Below, piece after piece: positions 1 through 9,573 of a stretch of 64,000 nucleotides of DNA (positions are counted from its first letter, which is position 1; each line of letters begins with the position of its first letter). The notes below the pieces were generated by a model. That model worked only from the letters and a program-made list of their open reading frames with translations, was not told where the DNA came from and did no database searches. The stretch covers positions 620,001 to 684,000 of the forward strand of contig NZ_JAAFZC010000001.1 of the NCBI RefSeq assembly GCF_010614805.1, written 5' to 3'. Source of the DNA: Pseudooceanicola aestuarii (GTDB taxonomy: Bacteria; Pseudomonadota; Alphaproteobacteria; Rhodobacterales; Rhodobacteraceae). The position numbers and the translations under genes are program-made.

Positions 1-74
1 GCAAGGTCAATGTCCGCCCCGGCGGCTACGGCGAGAACTTCGCCACCAACCGCCGCACCACCTGGACGCACTAA
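1..74 (+). CDS. 3' end of an unrecognised gene (partial)
   Basis: An open frame running in from the left edge is read from base 3 and stops with TAA at 72-74. The visible C-terminal 23 residues are hydrophilic and end in TNRRTTWTH. Codon choice is GC-rich like the rest of the window, so this is probably the true end of a gene lying outside. The tail is too short to assign to a family. The next recognisable coding sequence starts at 283, and the 208 bases between show no clear gene. Confidence 0.5.
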   Translation, partial: KVNVRPGGYGENFATNRRTTWTH

Positions 75-282
75 GTCTGTGTAAATCGGGATAAGGTTGT
101 CGCGGGATCGGGGTGAAGATTCCGCGAAGATGATCTGATGCCTATATGTTGCGGTCCGTCTTGGTTGCGCCGCATGATTTGGGTTGTCTAGGAGGCCCAT
201 CCATCCCCACGTTCGCATCGACCTGACGGGTGGCCTTATTGGTCGCCCAAATCCATTCAAATCCGGCTGGAGCCTGCATCTG

Positions 283-603
283 ATGACCATCAGCCACCGT
301 GTCACCCTTTCCGGTGGCTTCCATGCTGATGAGCTTTTCCTCGGTCAACCTGACACGGCTATTCCCAAAGACCGATCTGGGTCGCACGCGGGACAAGGCG
401 TGGATCGCACCTGATGAAGGGCGGATTATTTGTGACGTCGGCGGCGACTTTGATGCCGCCGCGCAGATTTTCAATCACCACCAACGGCTCAATTCACTGC
501 GCGAAAATGGCCAGCCCTACTGCTCGTTCGGATTGATCTGGGCGCAATATGGTCGCGATTATTGGCGTGCGGTGGACGTGCCCGAGAAGGATGTCGCGGC
601 AAC
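283..603 (+). pseudogene. Decayed N-terminal fragment of a MYG1-family (UPF0160) gene
   Basis: The start codon at 283 opens MTISHRVTLSGGFHADEL, which lines up with MTMTHLVTHSGGFHADEL at the start of the intact gene at 42456. Near 337-339 two bases are missing relative to that gene, and the homologous frame continues one register over. It runs through the DEGRII and FNHHQRLNSLREN segments to FGLIWAQYGRDYW and VPEKD. Homology ends near base 603, about one third of the way along the 305-residue intact protein. The frameshift and the lost C-terminus make it non-functional. The family are DHH-type exonuclease relatives. It is either a degenerate duplicate of the 42456 gene or an imported relative. 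Confidence 0.75.
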
Positions 604-750
604 CTGCGCCAAACAGCGTAAACACCAATCCGGTTCCGGTCACGGCTGGAGGAAAAACCCAAACCATGCCGCCACCTGACCGATCGCCAGGTAGGGCACG
701 GCATTACTGGCGATGACCATCACCGCCAGCAATGCCGTGGTCCGCGTCAT
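600..750 (-). pseudogene. N-terminal fragment of a membrane protein (broken)
   Basis: From an ATG at 750 the minus strand reads MTRTTALLAVMVIASNAVPY and continues through a hydrophobic stretch to WFGFFLQP, then hits a stop. A one-register shift restores a hydrophobic continuation, AVTGTGLVFTLFGAGC, which is lost where the MYG1-like remnant begins. This looks like the first one or two transmembrane helices of a transporter or similar integral membrane protein, broken by a frameshift and by the junction near base 600. The family cannot be named from so little sequence. It could also be a chance hydrophobic frame. Confidence 0.4.
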
Positions 751-896
751 TTCCCGTTATATCCCTGCTGTCTAGGTTGCAGGCAGCCGGTCGGATACGC
801 GGCTTGTTGCGGCCAAGGGTCCGCCAGGGGCCGCGTCGGCGACCATGTTCACCGTGAGTGCTGTGCTGCTCGGGGTGCCCTCGGCCCCCGTGCGCG

Positions 897-2063
<1,167 letters not shown>

Positions 2064-2067
2064 TTAA

Positions 2068-2085
2068 TTTGTTTGTACACCAACG
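2068..2085. promoter_or_regulatory. Candidate NicR operator upstream of nicC
   Basis: The sequence TTTGTTTGTACACCAACG is centred on the palindrome TGTACA (2074-2079), about 30 bases before the nicC start codon. Related sites stand before nicA (6103-6122) and nicE (6860-6877). This is the pattern expected for one dimeric regulator controlling all three transcripts. NicR, the MarR-family protein encoded at 6293, is the natural candidate. Binding is inferred from the repetition and position. Confidence 0.6.
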
Positions 2086-2148
2086 ATATTGGGAACGTCA
2101 TCCATTTGCGTCGCGCATGGCGAAGAAATCTGGATGAAACATGCATTT

Positions 2149-5100
2149 TTACTCTGCCGCCGCCTGTGGTTTCACCACGCGGGCCACCGGCGCGGCCTCC
2201 AGCCCGTCAAATGCGGGCAGATCGGAGGCGTAGCGGGCACGCAGGTAGGCGATGATCGCGTCGGTCTGGGCCGCCGACAGCTCCTTGCCGAAGCCGGGCA
2301 TGTCGCGCAGATCCAGCGACTCGGGCGATTCGATGCCCTGTGCCAGGATCGTCCGCAGCGCCTCCGGTGTCGGCGCGCGCAGAGCAGCCGACCGCGTCAG
2401 CGGCTCCAGCGCCGAGGTCATGCCTGGCAGGCCGGGTTCGTGACAGCTGGCACAGGCGGACCGGAACAGGCGTGATCCCGGCCCCGGCACCAGGTCGGGC
2501 TGGACCACCTGGGGCATCGGCGCATCCCCTGCAAGGTCGGCCAAGTAGGTTGCCATGGCGGAAATCTCGGCATCGGGCAGCCCCTTTAGGCTGGCCACCA
2601 CCTCTGCCATCGGCCCCGAGGCGACGGCGCGACCCGGCGCATGGCCCTCGCGCAGGTAGGCTTCAAGTGCATTCTTGTTCCAGCCCTCGACCGTGCCTTG
2701 CAGCGGCGGTGCGTACCAACCGTCGATGGCGGCACCGCTCATCACGGCGACCTCTGCCCCCAGCGCGTTGCGCGGCGCATGGCAGGCGCTGCAGTGGCCC
2801 GCCGCCTCCACGAGGTACTTGCCGCGGTTCCATTCTTCGGACTGCTCCGGTGCGGGCCGGAAGGGAGCGGCATCGTGGAACATCAGGTTCCACGCCGCGT
2901 TCACCGGCCGCAGGTTGGTGCCGGCCAGCATCTGCGCGCGCGGGGATTCCGCGTGCACCGGGTCGAGCGTCTGGAGGTAGGCATAAAGCGCCTGCATGTC
3001 CGGCCCGTCGATCTTGGCGAAGGCGGTGTAGGGAAAGGCGGGATACAGATTGTGGCCGTCGCGGCTGATGCCCTTGCGCATGGCGCGCTCGAAGGCGGCA
3101 AAGCTCCACATCCCCAGGCCCGTCTCGGGGTCGGGGGTCAGATTCGTGGTGTAGACGGTGCCGAAGGGCGTTTCCATCGGGCGGCCCCCGGCGTTCTCGG
3201 GGCCACCCTCGGCGGTGTGGCAGACCGCGCAATCGCCCGCCGCAAAGACCTGCCGCCCGCGCTCCAGCGTCTCGGCGGAGAAGGTCGTGGCCAGCGGCGC
3301 GGGCTGCGGCGGGATCGGGCGGGCCATGGGAATGGCAACCGCGCCCAATGTCACCGCCCCGGCAAGCGCGGCGATCCATTTCAGTTTCGATGGCTTCGCA
3401 GCGGGCGCGGCCACCGGAGCGGGCAGCGCCGCCGGACCGTCAAGCGCGGCCAGCCCGGCGCGCATTCTGTCGGGGGTGAAGGGCGCCTCGCGGAGGCGCA
3501 CACCCGTCGCATCGAAGATCGCATTGGCAATCGCCGCCGCTGCCGGGACGGCCGCGCTTTCACCGACACCCAACGCCGGATCCTCGGGCCGCTCGATCAG
3601 CATGGAGCGGATCTCGGGCACCTTGTCGAAGGTGTCGATCGGATAGCTGGCCCAGCTTTGCGGCGCTGGGGTGATGGCATCGACAACCACCTCTTCGGTC
3701 AGGACACGGCTGGCGGTCTGGATCACGTTGCCGTTGATCTGCGCCGTGACGCCTGCCGGGTTGATGACCAGCCCCTGGTCCTGCCCGACGAAGACGCGGG
3801 TCAGCGTGACTTCGCCGGTCAGCGTGTCGATGGTGACGTCGCAGACCCAGGCCGCCGCCGCAGCCGCCGTGCCCGGAAAGGTGCCATGCACGTAGGTGGC
3901 ATAGGCAAAGCCGCGCCCGTAGGCCATGCGCCCCTCGCGCTTCAGCCGTGGTCCGGTGCCTGCCTCCCAGCCGGCGGCGGCGGCGGTCTTTTGCACCAGC
4001 TCGCGGGCGCGCGGATCGTCGAGATGCTTCAGACGGAAGGCCACCGGATCCTCGCCCGCCTCCTGCGCCATCTCGTCGATATAGCTTTCGTGGGCAAAAG
4101 TGTTGGGCAGCGCCGAGACGCCGCGCATCCAGGCGGCGCGCACCAATGGCGCCATGTCATGCACGGTGATGCGCTTGTTGGGCACGCGGTAGGGCGGCAC
4201 CGTGGTGCGGTCGCCCATGTCGCTGGGGCGTGGCTCCGGCGAGATCCGCCCCGTCAGCAGCAACGACAGGTTCGGCCCCCGGTTCGACGGGTACCAGGTG
4301 TCCAGGCTGTAGGCATGCAGCGCGCTGTCCTTCAGCCCGCCTGCGACCTCCATCAGCTGTGCCGCGCCCTTGGGCTCCCACAGGGTTTCCTGCGCGCGGG
4401 TCAGCTGCACCCGCACGATCCGACCGACGGCCCGCGCCATCAGCAGCGCATCGCCGCAGACGTCGTCGGCACAATTGCGGCCATAACAGCCCGCCGCCTG
4501 ATACCGCTTGATCTCGACGCTTCCGGCCTCCAGTCCTACGAGGGTGGCAAGGTCGCCCTGCAACATGTGCGGGTTCTGCGTCCCGGACCAGATCACCGGC
4601 TTGCCGTCGTTCCATTCGGCAATTGCGCAGCTTGGCCCGATGGAGCCGTGCAGATGATAGGGCCAGACATAAGTGCGGGCGAGCCGCGTCTCGGCCTCGG
4701 CCATGCCCCGGTCGAAATCGCCACGACGGTCCAACGCGCGCGGGGTCGAGGGCGCATCCTTCAACGCGTGTTTCAGGTCGGTAAGGTCGGGCATCTCGGG
4801 CGGCACGACCCAGTCCACCGGCAGCGCCTCGGCCAGCGCGCGGGCCTGCTGCGGGGTTTCGGCCACGACGCCAAGAAAGTCGCCTTCCTGCACCACCGCC
4901 ACGAAACCGGGCCGTGCGGCAATCGCGGCCGTATCATATCCCTTCAATGCGCGCCCGATGAAGTTGCCCGAATCGCGCCCGGCATAGGGCGGGCGTATGA
5001 CGTGACCATGCAGCATCCCGTCGATGCGCACGTCCTGGATGTACTGGAAATCCCCGACGACCTTGGTCGGCAGGTCGCGCTTGCCCACGGGCTGGCCGAC

Positions 5101-5571
5101 AATGCGATAGTCCTTCACGTCCTTTACCGGGACGGTCTCGTCCAGCCGCATCGCCAGCTCCTGACCCTCGACCAGCGCGGCAAAGCTCACCTGCGTGTCC
5201 TTCCAGCAGACCGCGCCGTTGCGCAGCTCCACCCCGTCGGGCGACGCGTTCAGCCGGCGGGCCCCCTGTCCTGCCAGCCAGTGCCGCAGCTGCGCCGCGG
5301 CGCGCCGCAAAGGCAAGGCCGCGACCTGGATCGTTTCCGACGCAATCGTAGGCCCCTGGTTCGGCGTCACCGCCGTATCACCCAGAACGACGCGCACATC
5401 GCTGAGCGGCACGTCCAGTTCCTCGGCGACGATCTGGGCCAGGGCCGTCTCGATCCCGGTGCCAAGATCGACGTGGCCGTTGTGGGCCACGACCGCGCCA
5501 CCTGCACCGATCTGCACGTGGCTGATCCGCCCCTCGGGGCGGTCTTCGAAAATGGAAACCAGTCCGGTCAT
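2149..5571 (-). CDS. nicB: Nicotinate dehydrogenase large subunit (molybdopterin domain fused to tri-haem cytochrome c)
   Basis: Catalytic and electron-transfer subunit of nicotinate hydroxylase, which converts nicotinate to 6-hydroxynicotinate. The first 700 or so of 1140 residues form a xanthine-dehydrogenase-type molybdenum-cofactor domain. A hydrophobic helix (IAALAGAVTLGAVAI, near residue 730) follows. The C-terminal cytochrome region has three c-type haem motifs: CAVCH near 780, CSACH near 925 and CASCH near 1038. This matches P. putida NicB (about 1187 aa). The fusion passes electrons to the respiratory chain instead of NAD. The helix and haems imply attachment to the periplasmic face of the inner membrane. 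The ATG at 5571 overlaps the nicA stop as ATGA, which favours it over an in-frame start 84 bases upstream. Confidence 0.95.
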   Translation of the reverse strand: MTGLVSIFEDRPEGRISHVQIGAGGAVVAHNGHVDLGTGIETALAQIVAEELDVPLSDVRVVLGDTAVTPNQGPTIASETIQVAALPLRRAAAQLRHWLAGQGARRLNASPDGVELRNGAVCWKDTQVSFAALVEGQELAMRLDETVPVKDVKDYRIVGQPVGKRDLPTKVVGDFQYIQDVRIDGMLHGHVIRPPYAGRDSGNFIGRALKGYDTAAIAARPGFVAVVQEGDFLGVVAETPQQARALAEALPVDWVVPPEMPDLTDLKHALKDAPSTPRALDRRGDFDRGMAEAETRLARTYVWPYHLHGSIGPSCAIAEWNDGKPVIWSGTQNPHMLQGDLATLVGLEAGSVEIKRYQAAGCYGRNCADDVCGDALLMARAVGRIVRVQLTRAQETLWEPKGAAQLMEVAGGLKDSALHAYSLDTWYPSNRGPNLSLLLTGRISPEPRPSDMGDRTTVPPYRVPNKRITVHDMAPLVRAAWMRGVSALPNTFAHESYIDEMAQEAGEDPVAFRLKHLDDPRARELVQKTAAAAGWEAGTGPRLKREGRMAYGRGFAYATYVHGTFPGTAAAAAAWVCDVTIDTLTGEVTLTRVFVGQDQGLVINPAGVTAQINGNVIQTASRVLTEEVVVDAITPAPQSWASYPIDTFDKVPEIRSMLIERPEDPALGVGESAAVPAAAAIANAIFDATGVRLREAPFTPDRMRAGLAALDGPAALPAPVAAPAAKPSKLKWIAALAGAVTLGAVAIPMARPIPPQPAPLATTFSAETLERGRQVFAAGDCAVCHTAEGGPENAGGRPMETPFGTVYTTNLTPDPETGLGMWSFAAFERAMRKGISRDGHNLYPAFPYTAFAKIDGPDMQALYAYLQTLDPVHAESPRAQMLAGTNLRPVNAAWNLMFHDAAPFRPAPEQSEEWNRGKYLVEAAGHCSACHAPRNALGAEVAVMSGAAIDGWYAPPLQGTVEGWNKNALEAYLREGHAPGRAVASGPMAEVVASLKGLPDAEISAMATYLADLAGDAPMPQVVQPDLVPGPGSRLFRSACASCHEPGLPGMTSALEPLTRSAALRAPTPEALRTILAQGIESPESLDLRDMPGFGKELSAAQTDAIIAYLRARYASDLPAFDGLEAAPVARVVKPQAAAE

Positions 5572-6053
5572 GCGACGTTCTCCGCCTTGAGGCGCATCTG
5601 CCGTGCCGCGTGTTCCACCGCGTCGAGAATTTCCTGATGCGTGCCGCAGCGGCACAGGTTGTCGCGCAGCGCTTGCCGGATCTCGCCCCGGCTGACATCG
5701 GGGTCACGCTCCAGCAGCGCCACCGCCGTCATCACCATGCCGTTCAGGCAGTAGCCGCATTGCGCGCCTTGCTTCTCGACAAAGGCCGCCTGCACCGGGT
5801 GCAGGCCGTCCGCCCCCGCGAGCCCCTCCAGCGTGACCACGGACCGTGCCTGCAACCGCGCCGCGCGCAGCACGCAGGCTCGCGCCACCTGGCCATCCAC
5901 CAGTACGGTGCAGGCCCCGCATTGCCCCATGCCGCAGCCGTATTTCGGCCCGCATAGCCCATACCGGTCGCGCAACACATCAAGCGCCGAGCCGTTGGCC
6001 TCGCAGATCACGGTCTGGCCGTTCAAGGTGAAAGACAGGGCGTCACGGGGCAC
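5568..6053 (-). CDS. nicA: Nicotinate dehydrogenase small [2Fe-2S] subunit
   Basis: Iron-sulfur subunit that relays electrons from the NicB molybdenum site. The 161-residue protein has the two domains of the xanthine-dehydrogenase small-subunit family. An N-terminal plant-ferredoxin-like [2Fe-2S] fold has Cys40, Cys45, Cys48 and Cys60 in the GCGMGQCGACTV region. A helical second [2Fe-2S] domain has GAQCGYCLNG and LCRCGTH. It is translationally coupled to nicB by an ATGA overlap, so the two are co-transcribed. The 239-bp divergent region to nicR carries a candidate NicR operator about 50-70 bases before the start. No separate FAD subunit is present, as expected for the NicAB type. Confidence 0.95.
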   Translation of the reverse strand: MPRDALSFTLNGQTVICEANGSALDVLRDRYGLCGPKYGCGMGQCGACTVLVDGQVARACVLRAARLQARSVVTLEGLAGADGLHPVQAAFVEKQGAQCGYCLNGMVMTAVALLERDPDVSRGEIRQALRDNLCRCGTHQEILDAVEHAARQMRLKAENVA

Positions 6054-6102
6054 GGTAAATCCTTTCCTGGCGGATCTTGGTTGGGGAGTGAGAACAGGAA
6101 AA

Positions 6103-6122
6103 TTTGAACGTATACAAACAAG
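6103..6122. promoter_or_regulatory. Candidate NicR operator upstream of nicAB
   Basis: On the minus strand the site reads CTTGTTTGTATACGTTCAAA, centred on GTATAC at 6110-6115. It shares the TTGTTTGTA.AC core with the nicC site and lies 50-70 bases before nicA, in the nicA-nicR divergent region. From here a bound NicR could control nicAB and possibly its own gene. The core palindrome differs by one or two positions from the other two sites. Inferred from similarity and position. Confidence 0.5.
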
Positions 6123-6292
6123 TTCTACCAGAAAGTCAGCTTTTGCAGCAAAAGGCCAGACCTATCGCACAGGTTTTGAGCGCGCAGCCGCCTGGCCGCT
6201 CAACAAAGATACAATGACGTTCGCGCAGCCCTCGCCTCTGGTGCCATGCTGCAAAGGATGCAACAACACGCTGGCACGACAAAGACAGGCGC

Positions 6293-6724
6293 ATGGCAAT
6301 GCTGGAAGACCCCGATTACAAGTTGGACGAGCAGGTGGGCTTCGTGTTGCGCAAGGCCTACCAGCGGCATCAGACCATCTTTAGCGAGGCCAATCCCGGC
6401 GGGCTGACGGCCATGCAGTTCTCGACGCTGTACGGCCTTGCGATGGGACCGGGACCGATCTCGCAGAATGCGTTGGGGCGGCTCGTGGCGATGGATGCCT
6501 CGACCACCAAGGGCGTTGTGGCACGGCTTCAGGCGCGCGGCTTGATCGAGATGGAAAAGGACATGGTGGACAAGCGCCGCTACATGCTGCGCACCACCGA
6601 GGCGGGCCGCGCCCTGCTGACAGAATGTGTTCCGACGATGAAGAGGATCACCGCCGACACCCTTGCGCCCCTGTCCAAAAAAGAGGCGCAGACCCTGCTC
6701 GCACTTCTAAGCCGGATCGTCTGA
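6293..6724 (+). CDS. nicR: MarR-family regulator of nicotinate catabolism
   Basis: A 143-residue winged-helix protein of the MarR family. The DNA-binding region is seen as QFSTLYGLAMGPGPISQNAL and the recognition helix as MDASTTKGVVARLQARGLI. The wing carries the typical DKRRYMLRTTEAG. In P. putida NicR is a MarR-type repressor of the nic genes, released by 6-hydroxynicotinate. Here the gene sits between the divergent nicAB and nicEDXF units, the expected place for that regulator. ATG at 6293 and at 6299 are both possible starts, and the purine-rich stretch before them is weak. The effector is inferred from the Pseudomonas system. Confidence 0.85.
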   Translation: MAMLEDPDYKLDEQVGFVLRKAYQRHQTIFSEANPGGLTAMQFSTLYGLAMGPGPISQNALGRLVAMDASTTKGVVARLQARGLIEMEKDMVDKRRYMLRTTEAGRALLTECVPTMKRITADTLAPLSKKEAQTLLALLSRIV

Positions 6725-6859
6725 GCCGGTTTTTCGCCTACTTTCAGAACGGTAGCTTTGAATTGGCGGCGGGCGACACGGCCCGGCGCCCGAGGATTCC
6801 GTGCCCGGGAAACAGGCGCCGCATGACATGGGCGGGAAAAAACATGCATCTTTCCTAAA

Positions 6860-6877
6860 TTTGGGTGTACACCAACA
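6860..6877. promoter_or_regulatory. Candidate NicR operator upstream of nicEDXF
   Basis: TTTGGGTGTACACCAACA is the most symmetrical of the three sites, with GGTGTACACC as a perfect 10-bp palindrome. It lies about 55 bases before the nicE start. The right half, TACACCAAC, is identical to the nicC site. Position and repetition suggest control of nicEDXF by NicR. Confidence 0.6.
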
Positions 6878-6930
6878 ATTATTTGGCCCACATCTTCTGG
6901 GGAACAGGACGACTCCACAGGGGAATGGAA

Positions 6931-7680
6931 ATGAAGACCTATCGTATCGGACAGATCGTGCCCTCCTCGAACGTGACCATGGAAACCGAGATTCCGGCGC
7001 TGCTGCGGGCCCGCGAGCAGATCTCGGACGAGCGGTTCACCTTTCATTCGTCGCGGATGCGCATGAAGCATGTGACCCGCGAAGAGCTGGCCAAGATGGA
7101 CACCGACAGCGACCGCTGCGCGCTGGAGCTGTCGGATGCCAAAGTCGACGTCATGGGCTATGCCTGCCTCGTGGCGATCATGTCGATGGGCCATGGGTAT
7201 CACCGCGCCTCGCAGGAACGGCTGTCCGGCGTGACCCGCGCCAATGACATGCCCTCCGAAGTCGTGACCTCCGCCGGTGCGCTGGTGGATGGGCTGCACG
7301 CCATGGGCGCGAAGAAGATCGCGGTCGTGACCCCCTATATGCAGCCGCTGACCGACATGGTGGTGGATTACATCCGCAACGAGGGCTTCGAGGTGGTGGA
7401 CAGCCGCGCGCTCGAGATTTCCGACAACCTTGCCGTCGCGGCGTATGATCCGATGAATCTGCCCGGCATCGTCGCCGGCATGAACATCGAAGAGGCCGAC
7501 GTCGTGGTGCTGAGCGCCTGCGTTCAGATGCCTTCGCTGCCTGCCGTGCCGATGGTCGAGGCGCAGACCGGCAAGCCGGTGCTGACCGCCGCCATCGCGA
7601 CCACTTGGCAAATGCTCAAGGCGATCGGCGTGCCGACCCGCGTGCCCGGCGGCGGCGCCCTGCTCTCCGGCGCATATTGA
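6931..7680 (+). CDS. nicE: Maleate cis-trans isomerase
   Basis: Converts maleate to fumarate, the last step of the nicotinate pathway, delivering carbon to the TCA cycle. The 249 residues belong to the Asp/Glu racemase-like superfamily. The two catalytic cysteines are in the expected contexts, Cys79 in MGYACLVAIM and Cys197 in VVLSACVQM. The protein opens MKTYRIGQIVPSSN and ends GGALLSGAY, very close to P. putida NicE. The ATG at 6931 is preferred because AGGGG lies about eight bases upstream. An ATG at 6925 would sit too close to it. It is the first gene of the nicEDXF transcript. Confidence 0.95.
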   Translation: MKTYRIGQIVPSSNVTMETEIPALLRAREQISDERFTFHSSRMRMKHVTREELAKMDTDSDRCALELSDAKVDVMGYACLVAIMSMGHGYHRASQERLSGVTRANDMPSEVVTSAGALVDGLHAMGAKKIAVVTPYMQPLTDMVVDYIRNEGFEVVDSRALEISDNLAVAAYDPMNLPGIVAGMNIEEADVVVLSACVQMPSLPAVPMVEAQTGKPVLTAAIATTWQMLKAIGVPTRVPGGGALLSGAY

Positions 7681-7691
7681 GAGAGGATCAC

Positions 7692-8474
7692 ATGGCTTTC
7701 GGATACAACATCAACGCAAACGGCATTCGCCAACACCTTGTCCGCCACGACGGGCCGTCGGGCGCGCAGAAGCTGCTGCTGGTGCCGGGCATCACCTCGC
7801 CCGCCGTGACCTGGGACTTCGTCGCGGAGCGACTGGCCGCGAAATGGGAGGTCCATGTGCTTGACGTGCGCGGGCGCGGCCTGTCAGAGACCGGCGATCT
7901 CGACTACACGCTGGATGCGCTGGCGAATGACGCGATTGCCGTCGCCAGGACGCTGGACACGCCGGTCCTGATGGGCCATTCGATGGGCGCACGCATCGCG
8001 CTCAGAGCCAACACCTGCGACGCAGACGCCTTTGCCGGTCATATCCTCGTGGATCCGCCCATGTCGGGGCCGAACCGTCGCGCCTACCCGTCGAAATGGC
8101 CCTGGTATGGCGACAGCATCATGCTGGCCAAGCGCGCCATTACCTTCGACGAGATGAAAGCCTTCTGCCCCACATGGAGCGATGAACAGATCGCCCTGCG
8201 CGCGGAATGGCTGCACACCTGCCACTGGGGCGCGATCCGGCAGGCATTCGACGGCTTTCACACCGACGACATCCACCAGGACATCCCGGGCTTGGAAAAG
8301 CCCGCGCGTCTCGTGATCGCCGGCGGCGCCACGGTCGTCGATGCGGACGATCAGCAGGAGGTGCGCGACCTCAACCCGGCGATCGAGCAGCGCATCGTCG
8401 CCGGTGCGGGCCACATGATCCCGTGGGACGACCTCGAGGGGTTCCTTGCCGCGGTCATGGACTTCGAAGCTTAA
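7692..8474 (+). CDS. nicD: N-formylmaleamate deformylase
   Basis: Alpha/beta-hydrolase that removes formate from N-formylmaleamate to give maleamate. The 260 residues carry the nucleophile elbow GHSMG with Ser97, an acid in the DPPM region and the catalytic His in AGAGHMIPW near residue 244. The oxyanion-side motif is PGITSP. P. putida NicD has 268 residues and the same triad. The gene starts 11 bases after nicE with GAGAGG as ribosome-binding site. The released formate would need a formate dehydrogenase encoded elsewhere. Confidence 0.93.
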   Translation: MAFGYNINANGIRQHLVRHDGPSGAQKLLLVPGITSPAVTWDFVAERLAAKWEVHVLDVRGRGLSETGDLDYTLDALANDAIAVARTLDTPVLMGHSMGARIALRANTCDADAFAGHILVDPPMSGPNRRAYPSKWPWYGDSIMLAKRAITFDEMKAFCPTWSDEQIALRAEWLHTCHWGAIRQAFDGFHTDDIHQDIPGLEKPARLVIAGGATVVDADDQQEVRDLNPAIEQRIVAGAGHMIPWDDLEGFLAAVMDFEA

Positions 8475-8492
8475 AAAGAAACAGGGAAAAAC

Positions 8493-9524
8493 ATGGACCA
8501 CGCAAGCTTTACCGAGATCTGCCTGCACCAGCTGAAAATGTCCGGCGTCAAGTCCGACGAACGCCTGATCGTGCTGACGCAAGGCAATGAGCGCCTCGAT
8601 TACGCCGACGCCTTCATGGCCGCCGGGCGCAGGCTCGGCGCGAACATGTACCACATGCGCCTGCCCGCGCCGCCCGTTGTCGGCAGTTGGGCCGTCGGCC
8701 AGACCGGTCTTGCGGCGATGCCCGAGGCGGTCGAGGCCCTCAAGAACTGCGACATGCTGATCGACTGTATCTTCCTGCTGTTCTCGCCCGAGCAATTCGC
8801 CATCCAGGAGTCGGGCACCCGCATCTTGACCGCAGTCGAGCCACCGGAGCTGCTGGCGCGCCTGTTGCCGACGCAGGAGATCCGCGAGAAGGTCGAGATT
8901 GGCGGTGAGATGCTGGCCAAGGCCAAGGTCATGCGCATCACCTCGCCTCATGGCACCGACGTGACCTACAAGCTCAACACCTATCCTACGGTGACCGAAT
9001 ACGCCTGCACCGACGAGCCGGGGCGCTGGGATCACTGGCCGTCGGGCTTCGTGTTCACCGGCGGGGACGACGATGGCGTCGACGGGCAGATCGTGGTGGC
9101 GCCGGGCGACATCCTGCTGCCGCAGAACATCTACGTCCGCGACCCGATCACCTACACCATCGAAAAGGGCTGGGTGACGGACATTCGCGGCGGGCTCGAT
9201 GCGGAGCTGGTCAAATCCTACATGGACGATTTCAACGACCCGCGCGGCATGGGCATGTCCCATGTGGGCTGGGGCATGAACCCGCATGCCAAGTGGCACA
9301 ACATGCTGCCCGGCGCCTTCCCCGGCGGCATGGGCATGGAGCCGCGCAGCTTCTATGGCAACGTCATGTTCTCGACCGGGCCAAACAACGAGCTTGGCGG
9401 GCCGAACGACACCGCCTGCCACCTCGACATCCCGATGCGCGGCTGCTCGCTGTTCCTCGACGATGAGCCGGTGGTGATCGACGGCGATATCGTCGTCAAG
9501 GAACTCCAGATGGCCCGCCACTGA
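8493..9524 (+). CDS. nicX: 2,5-dihydroxypyridine 5,6-dioxygenase
   Basis: Non-haem Fe(II) extradiol-type dioxygenase that opens the ring of 2,5-dihydroxypyridine between C5 and C6 to N-formylmaleamate. The 343 residues resemble P. putida NicX (350 aa), including the aminopeptidase-like fold. Metal-ligand candidates are His310 and Asp312 in ACHLDIPM plus a His in the WGMNPHAKWHNM segment. It follows nicD after 18 bases. A strong GC hairpin lies between its stop and nicF. Product and substrate follow from the neighbouring pathway enzymes. Confidence 0.94.
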   Translation: MDHASFTEICLHQLKMSGVKSDERLIVLTQGNERLDYADAFMAAGRRLGANMYHMRLPAPPVVGSWAVGQTGLAAMPEAVEALKNCDMLIDCIFLLFSPEQFAIQESGTRILTAVEPPELLARLLPTQEIREKVEIGGEMLAKAKVMRITSPHGTDVTYKLNTYPTVTEYACTDEPGRWDHWPSGFVFTGGDDDGVDGQIVVAPGDILLPQNIYVRDPITYTIEKGWVTDIRGGLDAELVKSYMDDFNDPRGMGMSHVGWGMNPHAKWHNMLPGAFPGGMGMEPRSFYGNVMFSTGPNNELGGPNDTACHLDIPMRGCSLFLDDEPVVIDGDIVVKELQMARH

Positions 9525-9532
9525 GCCGCATG

Positions 9533-9556
9533 GCCCCCGCCCTCGGCGGCGGGGGC
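9533..9556 (+). other. GC hairpin between nicX and nicF
   Basis: GCCCCCGCC (9533-9541) pairs perfectly with GGCGGGGGC (9548-9556) around a six-base loop. No U-run follows, and the nicF ribosome-binding region begins a few bases later. It is more likely an mRNA-stability element or partial attenuator inside the operon than a full terminator. Confidence 0.55.
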
Positions 9557-9573
9557 AACAGGAAGAACACGAC

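Noticed and set aside
2641..5637. A 998-codon open frame opposite nicB
   Set aside because: It is antisense to a protein with clear domains and haem motifs, is rich in His, Arg and Gly as expected for a GC-rich shadow frame, and resembles nothing.
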